DNA of 50,649 nucleotides from Rhizobium sp. J15. GTDB taxonomy: Bacteria; Pseudomonadota; Alphaproteobacteria; Rhizobiales; Rhizobiaceae. Location: contig NZ_NWSX01000041.1 in assembly GCF_002531825.1 (NCBI RefSeq), positions 1 through 50,649 on the forward strand, in the 5' to 3' direction. The notes under the pieces are model-generated. The model ran no database searches and was not told the origin of the DNA. It worked only from the letters and a program-made list of their open reading frames with translations. Below, piece after piece: positions 15,758 through 24,046 of this stretch (position 1 is the first letter of the stretch; each line of letters starts with the position of its first letter). The translations under genes were made by a program, and so were the position numbers.

Positions 15758-17158
15758 TCAAGCAAGCGGCAGCCGCACCGTCACGATGAGTCCGCCGCCC
15801 TCCGCGTCGCTGAGCGATACCGAACCTCCAGCTCCTTCGACGACCTCGCGGACGATCGCAAGACCGAGGCCGCTTCCTTCGCTTTCGGTCCCCATGATCC
15901 GGTAGAAGCGCTCGAAGACCTGTTCGCGCTCGGCTTCGGGAATGCCCGGACCACTGTCCTCCACGGTCACGACTGCGCTTCCGTCGACGTGTCCGACCGA
16001 GACGGTCACCCGCCCATCGGCACCGCTATAGCGGATCGCGTTGTCGATGAGGTTGACCAGCATTTCGCGCAGCATCGTGCCGTCGCCCTCGACGATGACG
16101 GGGCCGTCCGCTTCCAGGCCGACATCGATATTGCGCTTCAGCGCCTCTTCGGCATGCGCTTCCAATATTTCGCGGGCGGCCTTGCTGAGATCGGTCACGT
16201 CGCTGCGCGGGCGCCGGCTGCCGGGCTCGGCCCGCGACAGGGTCAGGAGCTGGCCGGCGAGGCGCGAAATCTGCCTGGTGCTGGTGCGAAGCGCGGCAAG
16301 CGCCTCGTCGCGGCGCGCCGCATCGCCTTCGCGGGCAGCCACGCTCGCCTGCGTCGAAATCAGCGCGAGCGGCGTTCTGAGCTGATGCGCCGCATTCGAT
16401 ACGAACCGCCGCTGCGCGGCCATCTGGCTCTGCACGCGCTCCATATGGTCGTTCAGCGCGTGGACGAGCGGGCGCAACTCGCTCTGCACCATCTCCGGCG
16501 GCAGCGGATCGAGACGGTTGCGGCCACGCTCCCGCACGGCGTCCCGCAGCCTCAGAGCCGGCGCAAGGCCGCGCTGCAGCCCGAGAATGGTCACCAGGCT
16601 TGCAAGGAAGACCAGCACGAACTGCTTTGCAAAATCCGAAAGCCACAGCTGCCTTCGCATCGCATATTGGCTGTTATGCGTCACCGCGACGGTCACGGAG
16701 ATCGTGCCGCCATCGGGAAGCCCGACGACGGGATGGTCGAGCGTCAGGACGCGCACATCCGCACCGTGAAAGGCTCGATCCTCGCCGACACGCTGGGCTG
16801 ACGGCAGCGGCAGGTCGGGAAAGCCGCTCACCAGATTGCCCCACACGGTGATGACTTGGTAGAAAACGCGGTCGCCGAACCCCGTATCGAACATCTCGAG
16901 TGCGGCGGGCGGGACATCGACCTGGACATTGCCGCCCTCATCGACGCGCACCGCCTCGGCAATGACGCGGGCCGAGGCCAGGAGCGTGCGGTCCGTCACC
17001 AGTTTCGCCGTCGCATCGGCGGACCAGAAGCTGTCGTAGAGATTGAAGCCGATCGCGCCGAACAGCGTCAGCAGCACCAGGGAAAGCAACTGCACCCTGA
17101 GGCTCTGGCTGAGCCGGCCGACGGCAGCGCCGATCTTGCTGAGGGCGCTACTGAACAT
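15758..17158 (-). CDS. Sensor histidine kinase, TctE-like
   Basis: 466 aa. TM1 is near residues 22-40 and a second membrane segment near 180-200. The periplasmic segment between them (TLLASARVIAEAVRVDEGG, then FYQVITVWGNLVSGFPDLP) matches the N-terminal sensor domain of TctE-type kinases. HAMP-like linker, then the H-box FVSNAAHQLRTPLALIS, N-box EMLVNLIDNAIRYSG, and G-boxes EDSGPGIP and GSGLGLAIVREV. TctE kinases usually sense di- or tricarboxylates. The ATG at 17158 overlaps the end of the regulator gene by 11 bases. No Tct-type transporter is nearby, so the signal here is open. Confidence 0.92.
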   Translation of the reverse strand: MFSSALSKIGAAVGRLSQSLRVQLLSLVLLTLFGAIGFNLYDSFWSADATAKLVTDRTLLASARVIAEAVRVDEGGNVQVDVPPAALEMFDTGFGDRVFYQVITVWGNLVSGFPDLPLPSAQRVGEDRAFHGADVRVLTLDHPVVGLPDGGTISVTVAVTHNSQYAMRRQLWLSDFAKQFVLVFLASLVTILGLQRGLAPALRLRDAVRERGRNRLDPLPPEMVQSELRPLVHALNDHMERVQSQMAAQRRFVSNAAHQLRTPLALISTQASVAAREGDAARRDEALAALRTSTRQISRLAGQLLTLSRAEPGSRRPRSDVTDLSKAAREILEAHAEEALKRNIDVGLEADGPVIVEGDGTMLREMLVNLIDNAIRYSGADGRVTVSVGHVDGSAVVTVEDSGPGIPEAEREQVFERFYRIMGTESEGSGLGLAIVREVVEGAGGSVSLSDAEGGGLIVTVRLPLA

Positions 17159-17816
17159 GTCTGAGGAGATAGCCGAGGCCGCGCAATGTCGCGATCTGCA
17201 CGGAGCTGGCCTCGAGCTTCTTTCGAAGCCTGTGGACATAGATTTCGATGGCGCTCGGATCCGCCTCGTCGTCGAAACCGAAGACGCTTTCCGAAAGGGC
17301 GGCCTTCGAGACCGTGTTGCCCACCTTCATGACCAGCTGTTCGAGAACGGCATATTCGCGCGGCGTCAATTGCAGCGGCTCGCCCTCGACGAAGAACTGC
17401 CGCGTGCCGCCGGAAAAACGCAGGTTCCCGACGGTGATCTCCGACGACGCCCGGTCCTGCCCGCGTCGCACCACCGCGCGGATCCTCGCTTCGAGCTCGG
17501 CGATTTCGAAGGGTTTGGCGAGATAATCGTCGGCGCCGCTGTCGAGCCCCGCCACGCGGCCGTCCAGGCTCGCATTGGCGGTCAGGATGATGATCGGGAG
17601 CTTGTTGCCCGATCGTCTCAGCCGCTTCAGGAGCGTCAATCCGTCAAGCTTCGGCAGCGAAAGGTCGAGGATCATCGCCGAATATTCCGCCACCTTGAGC
17701 AGATGCTCGGCGTCTTCGCCGTCATAGGCGATGTCGATCGTATATTGCGCCTGCCGCAGGGCCTTGCCCAGCCAGGCCGCCAGATCCTTGTTGTCCTCCA
17801 CCACAAGCAGTCGCAT
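17148..17816 (-). CDS. OmpR-family response regulator, TctD-like
   Basis: 222 aa. The receiver domain (1-115) has the acidic pair in VVEDNKD, phosphoacceptor Asp51 in MILDLSLPKLDG, Thr in IIILTANA and Lys in DDYLAKPF. The winged-helix output domain (about 125-220) ends VHRLRKKLEASSVQIATLRGLGY, as in OmpR/PhoB proteins. It is the first gene of the pair with the kinase and overlaps it by 11 bases. Its targets are not identifiable here. Confidence 0.94.
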   Translation of the reverse strand: MRLLVVEDNKDLAAWLGKALRQAQYTIDIAYDGEDAEHLLKVAEYSAMILDLSLPKLDGLTLLKRLRRSGNKLPIIILTANASLDGRVAGLDSGADDYLAKPFEIAELEARIRAVVRRGQDRASSEITVGNLRFSGGTRQFFVEGEPLQLTPREYAVLEQLVMKVGNTVSKAALSESVFGFDDEADPSAIEIYVHRLRKKLEASSVQIATLRGLGYLLRHVQ

Positions 17817-17939
17817 CCGATCCCCTTAGCACGGCCGGACGGACTAGCGGAAGCGACCCTTTGCCCACCGCTGACGAGCGCCCACATTCACGCTGATCGG
17901 AAGAGGCTCACATCCAAGCCGCCGAACGGCAAGGAGTAC

Positions 17940-18962
17940 CTATATGGCAAGGGTCGTATTGCCCTGTACCAGTTCCAGCCGGGCTTGCCAAAAATCCGGC
18001 ACTGGCTCCGCCTCCATCATCTGCAATAGCGCCTGTGCGGCCTTCTCTCCGATTTCCGTGCGCGGCACATCGATCGTGGTGAGTCGCGTTCGGACCGCGT
18101 TGGCCAGCGATGTGCCATTGAAGCCGACCACGGAAATCCGCTCGGGCACCGGAAGTCCGGCTTGGTGCAGATAGGAAAGCCCACCCAGCGCCATGGCGTC
18201 GTTGAGGAAATGGATGCCATCGATTTCAGGATGCATCCGCATGAGCTGCTCCGTCAGGAAGCGGCCGGTCACTGCTTGCCGCGGCCTGTCTTCGCAGGTC
18301 ATGCTGACGAGATCGATGCCGGCGGCGGCCAGCGATGATTTCAGCGCGAGATGACGCCGGCGAGCGCTGAGGTCCTTATCGAGTTCGGCGCCCACATAGG
18401 CAATGCGCTTCAGGCCGCGATCGAGGAAATGGTTGGCAACCAGGCGCCCCGCCTCCTCATGCGATGGGCCGGCGCTGAAATCCAGCGCGTGCCTGTCGCA
18501 GTCCCAAAGCTGGATCGCCGGACAATTCCGCCGCGCCAGAAGCGCTTGCGCATCAGCACTCCTCGCCATGCCGCCATTCAGCAAGAGCCCGGCCGGCTGG
18601 AACGACAGCATTGCCCGGATCAGGTCCACTTCGACGGACGGATCAAATTGCGACTCGCCGATGAATGTCTGGAATCCCTTCGGCCTCAGTATGGCGTTAA
18701 CTCCGCTGAGGACTTCCGCATAGACGATGTCGCTGATCGAAGGGATGATGACCGCCACGATCCGGCTTCTGCGCGAGCTCAATGTACCGGCGAGGCTGTT
18801 GGGCAGGTATCCAAGCTCGTGCGCCGCCTGCCTCACCCTCTGCCGTGTTTCCTGCGAAATGTTGCCAACTTCCCGCAACACCTTCGAGACAGTCATTTTG
18901 CTTACCCCCGCCTTGCCGGCCACTTCAGCCAGGGTGACGGTCTTGGGGCGTTCTGAATCCAC
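17940..18962 (-). CDS. LacI-family repressor (GntR/gluconate-repressor-like)
   Basis: 340 aa. The helix-turn-helix is at residues 9-30 (VTLAEVAGKAGVSKMTVSKVL), hinge near 55-65 (LAGTLSSRRS), then the effector domain (VAVIIPSISDIVYAEVLSG, IDGIHFLNDAMALGG, RISVVGFNG, TTIDVPRTEIGEKAA). The pattern is close to gluconate-type GntR members of the LacI family. It faces the amino-acid-type ABC operon that begins at 19216, and two palindromes of LacI type lie between. The effector is unknown. LacI members linked to a polar-amino-acid importer are uncommon. Confidence 0.93.
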   Translation of the reverse strand: MDSERPKTVTLAEVAGKAGVSKMTVSKVLREVGNISQETRQRVRQAAHELGYLPNSLAGTLSSRRSRIVAVIIPSISDIVYAEVLSGVNAILRPKGFQTFIGESQFDPSVEVDLIRAMLSFQPAGLLLNGGMARSADAQALLARRNCPAIQLWDCDRHALDFSAGPSHEEAGRLVANHFLDRGLKRIAYVGAELDKDLSARRRHLALKSSLAAAGIDLVSMTCEDRPRQAVTGRFLTEQLMRMHPEIDGIHFLNDAMALGGLSYLHQAGLPVPERISVVGFNGTSLANAVRTRLTTIDVPRTEIGEKAAQALLQMMEAEPVPDFWQARLELVQGNTTLAI

Positions 18963-19012
18963 GATTTTCTCCTGCTCTTCGATGCTTATGAATTCGCTTG
19001 ACGCCGTAAAAT

Positions 19013-19024
19013 GTTATCGATAAC
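19013..19024. promoter_or_regulatory. LacI-type operator A (GTTATCGATAAC)
   Basis: A perfect 12-base palindrome centred on CG, 50 bases upstream of the regulator's start. It has the same outline as known gluconate/LacI-type operators. Confidence 0.75.
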
Positions 19025-19031
19025 TTTATCC

Positions 19032-19049
19032 AAGGTTAGCGATAACCTT
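19032..19049. promoter_or_regulatory. LacI-type operator B (GGTTAGCGATAACC core)
   Basis: AAGGTTA and TAACCTT arms surround GCGA. The core GTTAGCGATAAC differs from operator A by one base, and the two centres are 22 bases apart (about two helical turns). Cooperative binding by the divergent LacI protein is likely. Confidence 0.75.
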
Positions 19050-19215
19050 AAAGCTGGCAGCATACAATCTCAAGCCCTTCCGAAAGCCGTTCAGTTGGTG
19101 CGACGGAAGGCTCTTATGCTGGCGATGGGAGGTCCGGCACACGGGGTTCGCAAGGCTTCGACGCGGAAGCCAGCGAAAGCGTGACCGTTTGAAATCATCC
19201 AGAGGAGGAAGATCA

Positions 19216-20019
19216 ATGAAGTTTTCAAATAGCATCCGAACCGCACTCGCCGCGATCGGGATCGCCGCGGCCGGCCTGGCGTCCGCCGTCGAGGCGCATG
19301 CCGTCACGCTGAACGACATCATCTCGCGCGGCACCGTCCGTATCGGCGTGCTGACCGGGGCGCCGCCCATGGGAATGGTCGATGAAAAGGGCAATCCCAC
19401 CGGCTACGATGTCGACGTCGCGAACCTGATCGGGGGCTATCTATCGCTGCCGGTCGAGCTTGTGCCGTTAACGCCGCCGGCCCGCATTCCTGCCTTGCAG
19501 ACCGGCAAGGTCGATTTCCTCGTCGCCACCCTGGCGCCGACCGGAGAGCGCGCCAAGACGGTCATGTTCACGCAGCCCTACAGCGCCTTCAACATGGACA
19601 TTATCTCCGGTCCCGACCAGAAATTTGCCAAGCTTGCCGATCTCGAAGGCAAGCGCGTCGCCGCCAACCGGGGTTCGTCGCAGGAAACAGCGCTCCGCAA
19701 GGCTGCAATTCCGGGGCTGGAAATCGTCGTTTACGAAGATGATTCCACAAGCGCCCAGGCGCTGATCGCCGGCCAGGTCGATGCCGTCGCGCTGCCCTCG
19801 ACGGTTGGCGATGCGATCATCAAGCAGCGCCCGGATGCCGGCCTGCAGGTCGGCTTCACATTCTTCCAGCAGGGAAACTCGATGGCCACCAAGCTGGAAG
19901 ATTTCGAACTGCGCCAATGGCTCAACACCGCTATCTACCTGATGAAGATTTCCGGCGATCTCGACAAGATTGCGACCAAGTGGACCGGCCGGCCGATGCC
20001 GACGCTGCCGACGTTCTGA
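19216..20019 (+). CDS. ABC transporter substrate-binding protein, family 3 (polar amino acid type)
   Basis: 267 aa. The signal peptide is residues 1-29 (ending VEAHA). The mature part has the family-3 layout: TLNDIISRGTVRIGVLTGAP, GYDVDVANLIGGYL, RIPALQTGKVDFLVATLAPT and GKRVAANRGSSQETAL. The early TVRIGVLTG and late SGDLDKIATKWTG are standard. GAGGAAG lies four bases before the ATG at 19216. It leads the four-gene importer and is followed by a strong hairpin. The ligand could be an amino acid, an opine or a similar compound. Confidence 0.92.
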   Translation: MKFSNSIRTALAAIGIAAAGLASAVEAHAVTLNDIISRGTVRIGVLTGAPPMGMVDEKGNPTGYDVDVANLIGGYLSLPVELVPLTPPARIPALQTGKVDFLVATLAPTGERAKTVMFTQPYSAFNMDIISGPDQKFAKLADLEGKRVAANRGSSQETALRKAAIPGLEIVVYEDDSTSAQALIAGQVDAVALPSTVGDAIIKQRPDAGLQVGFTFFQQGNSMATKLEDFELRQWLNTAIYLMKISGDLDKIATKWTGRPMPTLPTF

Positions 20020-20034
20020 CCGCAGTTCTCGAGG

Positions 20035-20060
20035 ATCCGCCGGCGAATGCTCCGGCGGAT
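20035..20060 (+). terminator. Intercistronic hairpin after binding-protein gene
   Basis: ATCCGCCGG and CCGGCGGAT form a perfect 9-bp stem with an eight-base loop, followed by TTCCCC, 15 bases after the stop codon and 23 before the next ATG. It is probably a partial terminator or mRNA end protector. Confidence 0.7.
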
Positions 20061-20082
20061 TTCCCCTAACCACGGAGTCCTC

Positions 20083-20787
20083 ATGTCCTACACATTTCAG
20101 TTCGGCGTGCTGGCCCAATACCAGGAGCAGATCTTCAGCGGTATCTGGCTGACGGTCAAACTGTCGGTGCTGTCGATCGTTCTCGGCTGCGCTGCCGGCA
20201 TCGTGCTTGCCTCGGTACGCTCCATCTGGGGCGGTGTGGTCCGCCTTCTCGTCGATGCCTATGTCGAGATCATCCGCAACACACCCTTTCTGGTCCAGCT
20301 GTTCATCGTCTATTTCGGCCTGCCGGGCCTCGGCCTGCGCGTCGGCGCCGATACGGCCGCGCTGATCGGCATGACAATCAACCTTGCCGCCTATTCGACG
20401 GAGATCATTCGGGCCGGCATCGAGGCAATCCACAAATCGCAGATCGAGGCCGGGGAGGCCTTGGGGCTTACGCGCTTCCAGATCTATCGCCATGTCATCA
20501 TCGTACCGGCGATCGCCAAGGTCTATCCGGCGCTGTGCAGCCAATTCGTGCTGATGATGCTGGCCTCCAGCATCTGCTCGGCCATCTCGACCCAGGAACT
20601 CGCCGCCTCGGCTGCCTTCATCGAATCGCAGACCTACCGGTCCTTCGAAATCTATATCGCCGTCACGCTGATCTATCTCGCCTTGGCGCTGACACTGCGC
20701 GCCGCTCTTGCCCTGATCGGCATGTGGCTTTTCGGCCGCCGTGTCGCGCGGCGAGCAATGACGGCGCTCCCGGAGGTGCAGGCATGA
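20083..20787 (+). CDS. Amino acid ABC transporter permease 1 (HisQ/M type)
   Basis: 234 aa. It is a permease of the polar amino acid class. Visible features are the opening FSGIWLTVKLSVLSIVLGC, VEIIRNTPFLVQLF and the EAA loop IEAGEALGLTRFQIYRHVI. CGGAG lies five bases before the ATG at 20083. It overlaps the next permease by four bases (ATGA). Confidence 0.93.
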   Translation: MSYTFQFGVLAQYQEQIFSGIWLTVKLSVLSIVLGCAAGIVLASVRSIWGGVVRLLVDAYVEIIRNTPFLVQLFIVYFGLPGLGLRVGADTAALIGMTINLAAYSTEIIRAGIEAIHKSQIEAGEALGLTRFQIYRHVIIVPAIAKVYPALCSQFVLMMLASSICSAISTQELAASAAFIESQTYRSFEIYIAVTLIYLALALTLRAALALIGMWLFGRRVARRAMTALPEVQA

Positions 20788-21443
20788 CCCTCACGACCTT
20801 TGGTGCCGATCAGTTCGGCTTTCTTCTTCTATCGCTGCAATGGACGCTCCTGCTGACGGTGATCGCACTGATCGGCGGCGGCCTGCTGGGCTTTGCCGTG
20901 GCGCTGGCCCGTACGGCACAGCCGAAACCCGTGCGAGTAGCGGCAGCCGCCTATATCCAGATCATCCAGGGCATTCCGGTGCTGATGATCCTGTTCCTCT
21001 CTTATTACGGTCTCAGCCTCGCTGGCCTGGAACTGCCGCCCCTCTTCGCGGCGGGAGCGTCCATGACGATCTACGCCTCCGGCTATCTTGCGGAAATCTG
21101 GCGGGGCTGCATCCAGGCGGTGCCGAAGCAGCAATGGGAGGCGTCGGAATCCCTCGCCATGACCAGATTGCAGCAATACCGCTATGTGATCCTGCCGCAG
21201 GCGATGCGCATCTCCTTGCCGCCGACGGTCGGTTTTGCCGTCCAGGTGGTGAAGAATACCTCGATCGCCTCGATCATCGGCTTCGTCGAGCTTGCCCGGG
21301 CCGGGCAGCTTATCAACAACGCGACGTTCCAGCCATTCCGCGTCTTCCTCGTGGTCGCCGGGCTTTATTTCGTCGTCTGTTACCCATTGTCCCAGCTCTC
21401 GCGCTTGCTGGAAAGGAGGCTTCATGCCGGAAGTAGTCGTTGA
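20784..21443 (+). CDS. Amino acid ABC transporter permease 2 (HisQ/M type)
   Basis: 219 aa. It is the partner permease, with LLSLQWTLLLTVIALIGGGL, IQIIQGIPVLMILF and the coupling loop WEASESLAMTRLQQYRYVI. The start codon overlaps the previous stop in ATGA, and GGAGGTG stands just upstream, so translation is coupled. Its 3' end overlaps the ATPase gene by 20 bases. Confidence 0.93.
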   Translation: MTLTTFGADQFGFLLLSLQWTLLLTVIALIGGGLLGFAVALARTAQPKPVRVAAAAYIQIIQGIPVLMILFLSYYGLSLAGLELPPLFAAGASMTIYASGYLAEIWRGCIQAVPKQQWEASESLAMTRLQQYRYVILPQAMRISLPPTVGFAVQVVKNTSIASIIGFVELARAGQLINNATFQPFRVFLVVAGLYFVVCYPLSQLSRLLERRLHAGSSR

Positions 21444-22155
21444 AAACGTCCACAAGAGCTTTGGTGCTCTCGAAGTCCTCAAGGGCGTATCTCTAAGTGT
21501 CGGTCGCGGGGAAGTCTTTGCGCTGATCGGTCGATCGGGCTCGGGCAAAAGCACGCTGCTGCGCTGCATGAACGGCCTGGAAAAGATCAATTCCGGCCGC
21601 ATCGAAATTGCCGGCCATACGCTCGGGGAAGATGCAAAGGCGCTTCGCAAGCTCCGCACCGATGTCGGCATCGTCTTCCAGAGCTACAATCTCTTTCCGC
21701 ATTTGACGGTTGGCGAGAACATCATGCTGGCGCCGCGGATCGTCAAGGACGTGGCGAAGACGAAGGCCCGGGAGGTTGCCCATGAGGTACTGAAGCTCGT
21801 CGGCTTGTCCGAAAAGTTCGATTCCTACCCGGACCAGCTTTCCGGCGGCCAGCAGCAGCGCGTCGCCATCGCCCGCTCGCTCGCGATGCGGCCCAAGGTC
21901 ATGCTCTTCGACGAGGTGACATCAGCACTCGATCCAGAGCTCACCGAAGAAGTGCTCTCGGTGATGGAGCAGCTCGCCCGCGACGGCATGACCATGATCC
22001 TCGTGACGCATGAAATGGGTTTTGCCCGGCGCGTCGCTACGCAGACGATCTTCATGCACAAGGGAAAAATCTGGGAACAGGGACCGTCTGCCGCGCTCTT
22101 CGCCGATCCACAGACGCCGGAACTCCGGCAGTTCGTGAAATCCGACGTCAAATAA
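21424..22155 (+). CDS. Amino acid ABC transporter ATP-binding protein (GlnQ/HisP type)
   Basis: 243 aa. It has Walker A GRSGSGKST, Q-loop VFQSYNLFPHLTV, signature LSGGQQQRV, Walker B VMLFDEVTSALD and H-loop MILVTHEMGFARRV. The LFPHLT and MGFAR stretches are typical of the GlnQ group. AAAGGAGG stands four bases before the ATG at 21424, inside the end of the permease gene. It completes the importer that starts at 19216. Confidence 0.94.
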   Translation: MPEVVVENVHKSFGALEVLKGVSLSVGRGEVFALIGRSGSGKSTLLRCMNGLEKINSGRIEIAGHTLGEDAKALRKLRTDVGIVFQSYNLFPHLTVGENIMLAPRIVKDVAKTKAREVAHEVLKLVGLSEKFDSYPDQLSGGQQQRVAIARSLAMRPKVMLFDEVTSALDPELTEEVLSVMEQLARDGMTMILVTHEMGFARRVATQTIFMHKGKIWEQGPSAALFADPQTPELRQFVKSDVK

Positions 22156-22472
22156 CGGATTTTCCTTGTCGTTGGGTGTTGATCCCGGCACGAGACAGTC
22201 TTCGCGATGGCGCCGGGTAGCTGTGGAATATAGCGCATCCGTCGATCCGGCCGGCCGGATGCCGGCCGTTTCGTGATCGTCACGCTCTCACCTGATAATG
22301 CGAATGCCAGTCTGGCCACGAGCGGCCGGCTACATCAGACATCGCCTCCGAGTATCAGAGTGTCCTCAGCCGTCATTGGCGCGAAGTGTCCGCTAATTGT
22401 CCGGCGCGTGCATTTTCCTCTGTGCAGGGATCACCGAATATGGCTTCATGATCAACATCCACGGAGCAAGAA
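22156..22472. other. 317-base gap with a GC palindrome
   Basis: No gene is seen here. At 22245-22260 lies a perfect 16-base palindrome (ATCCGGCC and its mirror), and its right half can also pair with CCGGCCG at 22262-22268 ahead of TTTCG, so a weak terminator of the amino acid importer is possible. The remaining bases before 22473 should hold the promoter of the isochorismatase-GlxA pair. I could not assign a -35/-10 set. Confidence 0.4.
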
Positions 22473-23039
22473 ATGTCCGGCCATGAAACCATACTTCTCG
22501 TCATCGACGCTCAGGAGTCCTTCCGGCAGCGCGATTATTGGGATGAAAGCCTCGCATCCGCCTATATCGATCGTCAGCAGGTTCTGATCGACGGCGCGGC
22601 GGCGCGCGGGATACCCGTCATTCAAATCTTCCATGTCGATGGAAGCGGGCCGTTTTCGGAAAGCTCGGGCTTCGTCAGGACGCTCGCCCCGCTCAGGATC
22701 ACGCCGAACGCGACCTTTAGGAAGAGCCGTCACAGCGCTCTCGTCGGCTCCGGACTCGATGTCTGGCTGACCGAGAATGGCGTGCGTCGCATCATCGTCT
22801 CAGGCATCCGCACCGAACAATGTTGCGAGACCACCACCCGCCACGCATCGGATCTCGGCTACCAGGTCGATTATGTCGGTGAAGCGACGCTGACCTTCCC
22901 GATGACCGACGCGGCGGGACGCACCTGGAGCGCCGGGGAAATTCGCGGCCGCACGGAACTGGTCCTGTCGGGCCGTTTCGCCAGGATCGCCACCGTCGAA
23001 CAGGCGCTGGCGGGGCGTGCTGAGCAGCTCGCCGCATGA
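22473..23039 (+). CDS. Isochorismatase-family cysteine hydrolase
   Basis: 188 aa. It is an alpha/beta hydrolase-like fold that acts on amides, imides or vinyl ethers, with a Cys-Lys-Asp triad. The triad is seen as Asp12 in LLVIDAQESF, Lys84 in FRKSRHSAL and Cys117 in GIRTEQCCET. The cis-peptide region VSGIRTEQC is standard. Length is normal for the group that includes nicotinamidase-like and N-carbamoyl hydrolases. The stop codon overlaps the start of the GlxA-type gene (ATGA), so the pair is co-translated. The substrate is unknown. Confidence 0.9.
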   Translation: MSGHETILLVIDAQESFRQRDYWDESLASAYIDRQQVLIDGAAARGIPVIQIFHVDGSGPFSESSGFVRTLAPLRITPNATFRKSRHSALVGSGLDVWLTENGVRRIIVSGIRTEQCCETTTRHASDLGYQVDYVGEATLTFPMTDAAGRTWSAGEIRGRTELVLSGRFARIATVEQALAGRAEQLAA

Positions 23040-24046
23040 CGGACGTCGCGCAGCCCTTCGATATCTCCGTCTTCGTCGTCGTGCCGCCGCGCGTGCTGCT
23101 GCTCGACGTCGCCGGCCCGATCGAAGTGCTGCGCAAGGCCAACCTCGAACAGCGGGCGGTGCGCTTCAGCGTCACCTATATCGGCCCGTCGGCAACGGTG
23201 GGCAGCTCGATCGGCCTTGCCGTCACCGGCGTCGCCGCCCTGCCGGAGCACTTGCCCGATCGGGCGCTTGTCGTCATCGCCGGCAGCGCCGACGCCCCAA
23301 TGGAAAACAACCGCCCCTGGGACGAGGAGGAGCGGGCCGCGCAGGCCGCGATCGTCGCGTGGCTGAAACGCGCCATCCGTCCGGGGATTCGATTGGTCTC
23401 GATCTGCTCCGGCGCCCTGCTCGCCGCCGAGGCCGGGATGCTCGACGGCCGCGAATGCACCACCCATCACGGCTGCATGGAGGACCTGGAAAAGCTGGCG
23501 CCCACCGCGCGCATCCGGGACAACCGGCTCTATGTCGAGGACGGCGAGCGCCTGACGAGCGCCGGCATCACCGCCGGCATAGATCTCATGCTGCATATCG
23601 TCGCCGAGGCGGCAGGACATGCCTGCGCGCTTGCAGTGGCGCGATATCTCGTCGTCTATCTCAGGCGCGGCGGCTCGGACCCTCAGCTTTCACCCTGGCT
23701 CGAAGGCCGCAACCATATCCACCCGGTCATTCACCGTGCACAGGATGCGGTCGCCGCCGACCCCACTCGTGACTGGTCGGTCGCCTCGCTGGCGCGTCTC
23801 AGCGGCGCCAGCCCGCGGAACCTCTCGCGGCTGTTCAACGAACAGACCGGCATGAGCGTTACGGATTTCGTCAACCGCATGCGCGTGGCCCTCGCCCGCG
23901 AAATGCTCGCCGGTTCACGGCTGGATATGGAGGCCGTGGCGATGCGCGCCGGCTTCGGCTCTGCCCGGCAGCTGCGCCGCGCGTGGAACCGGCTGCATGA
24001 GAGCCCGCCGAGCGCGGCGCGGCCGAGGCCGGCCTTGGGTTCATAG
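23036..24046 (+). CDS. GlxA-family regulator (DJ-1/PfpI domain plus AraC helix-turn-helix)
   Basis: 336 aa. The N-terminal DJ-1/PfpI-like domain (about 10-190) has the elbow cysteine in LVSICSGALLAAEAG and the following TTHHG. The C-terminal AraC-type double helix-turn-helix (about 235-325) has VASLARLSGASPRNLSRLF and VAMRAGFGSARQLRRAW. GlxA-type proteins in rhizobia control transport or breakdown of amino acids, betaines and related nitrogen compounds. It is translated together with the isochorismatase-family hydrolase. Its last six bases overlap the convergent gene at 24041. Confidence 0.92.
   Translation: MTDVAQPFDISVFVVVPPRVLLLDVAGPIEVLRKANLEQRAVRFSVTYIGPSATVGSSIGLAVTGVAALPEHLPDRALVVIAGSADAPMENNRPWDEEERAAQAAIVAWLKRAIRPGIRLVSICSGALLAAEAGMLDGRECTTHHGCMEDLEKLAPTARIRDNRLYVEDGERLTSAGITAGIDLMLHIVAEAAGHACALAVARYLVVYLRRGGSDPQLSPWLEGRNHIHPVIHRAQDAVAADPTRDWSVASLARLSGASPRNLSRLFNEQTGMSVTDFVNRMRVALAREMLAGSRLDMEAVAMRAGFGSARQLRRAWNRLHESPPSAARPRPALGS

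Noticed and set aside
15666..15905. 79-codon frame on the + strand after the terminator
   Set aside because: It runs antisense into the kinase gene, with no ribosome-binding site and no family likeness.
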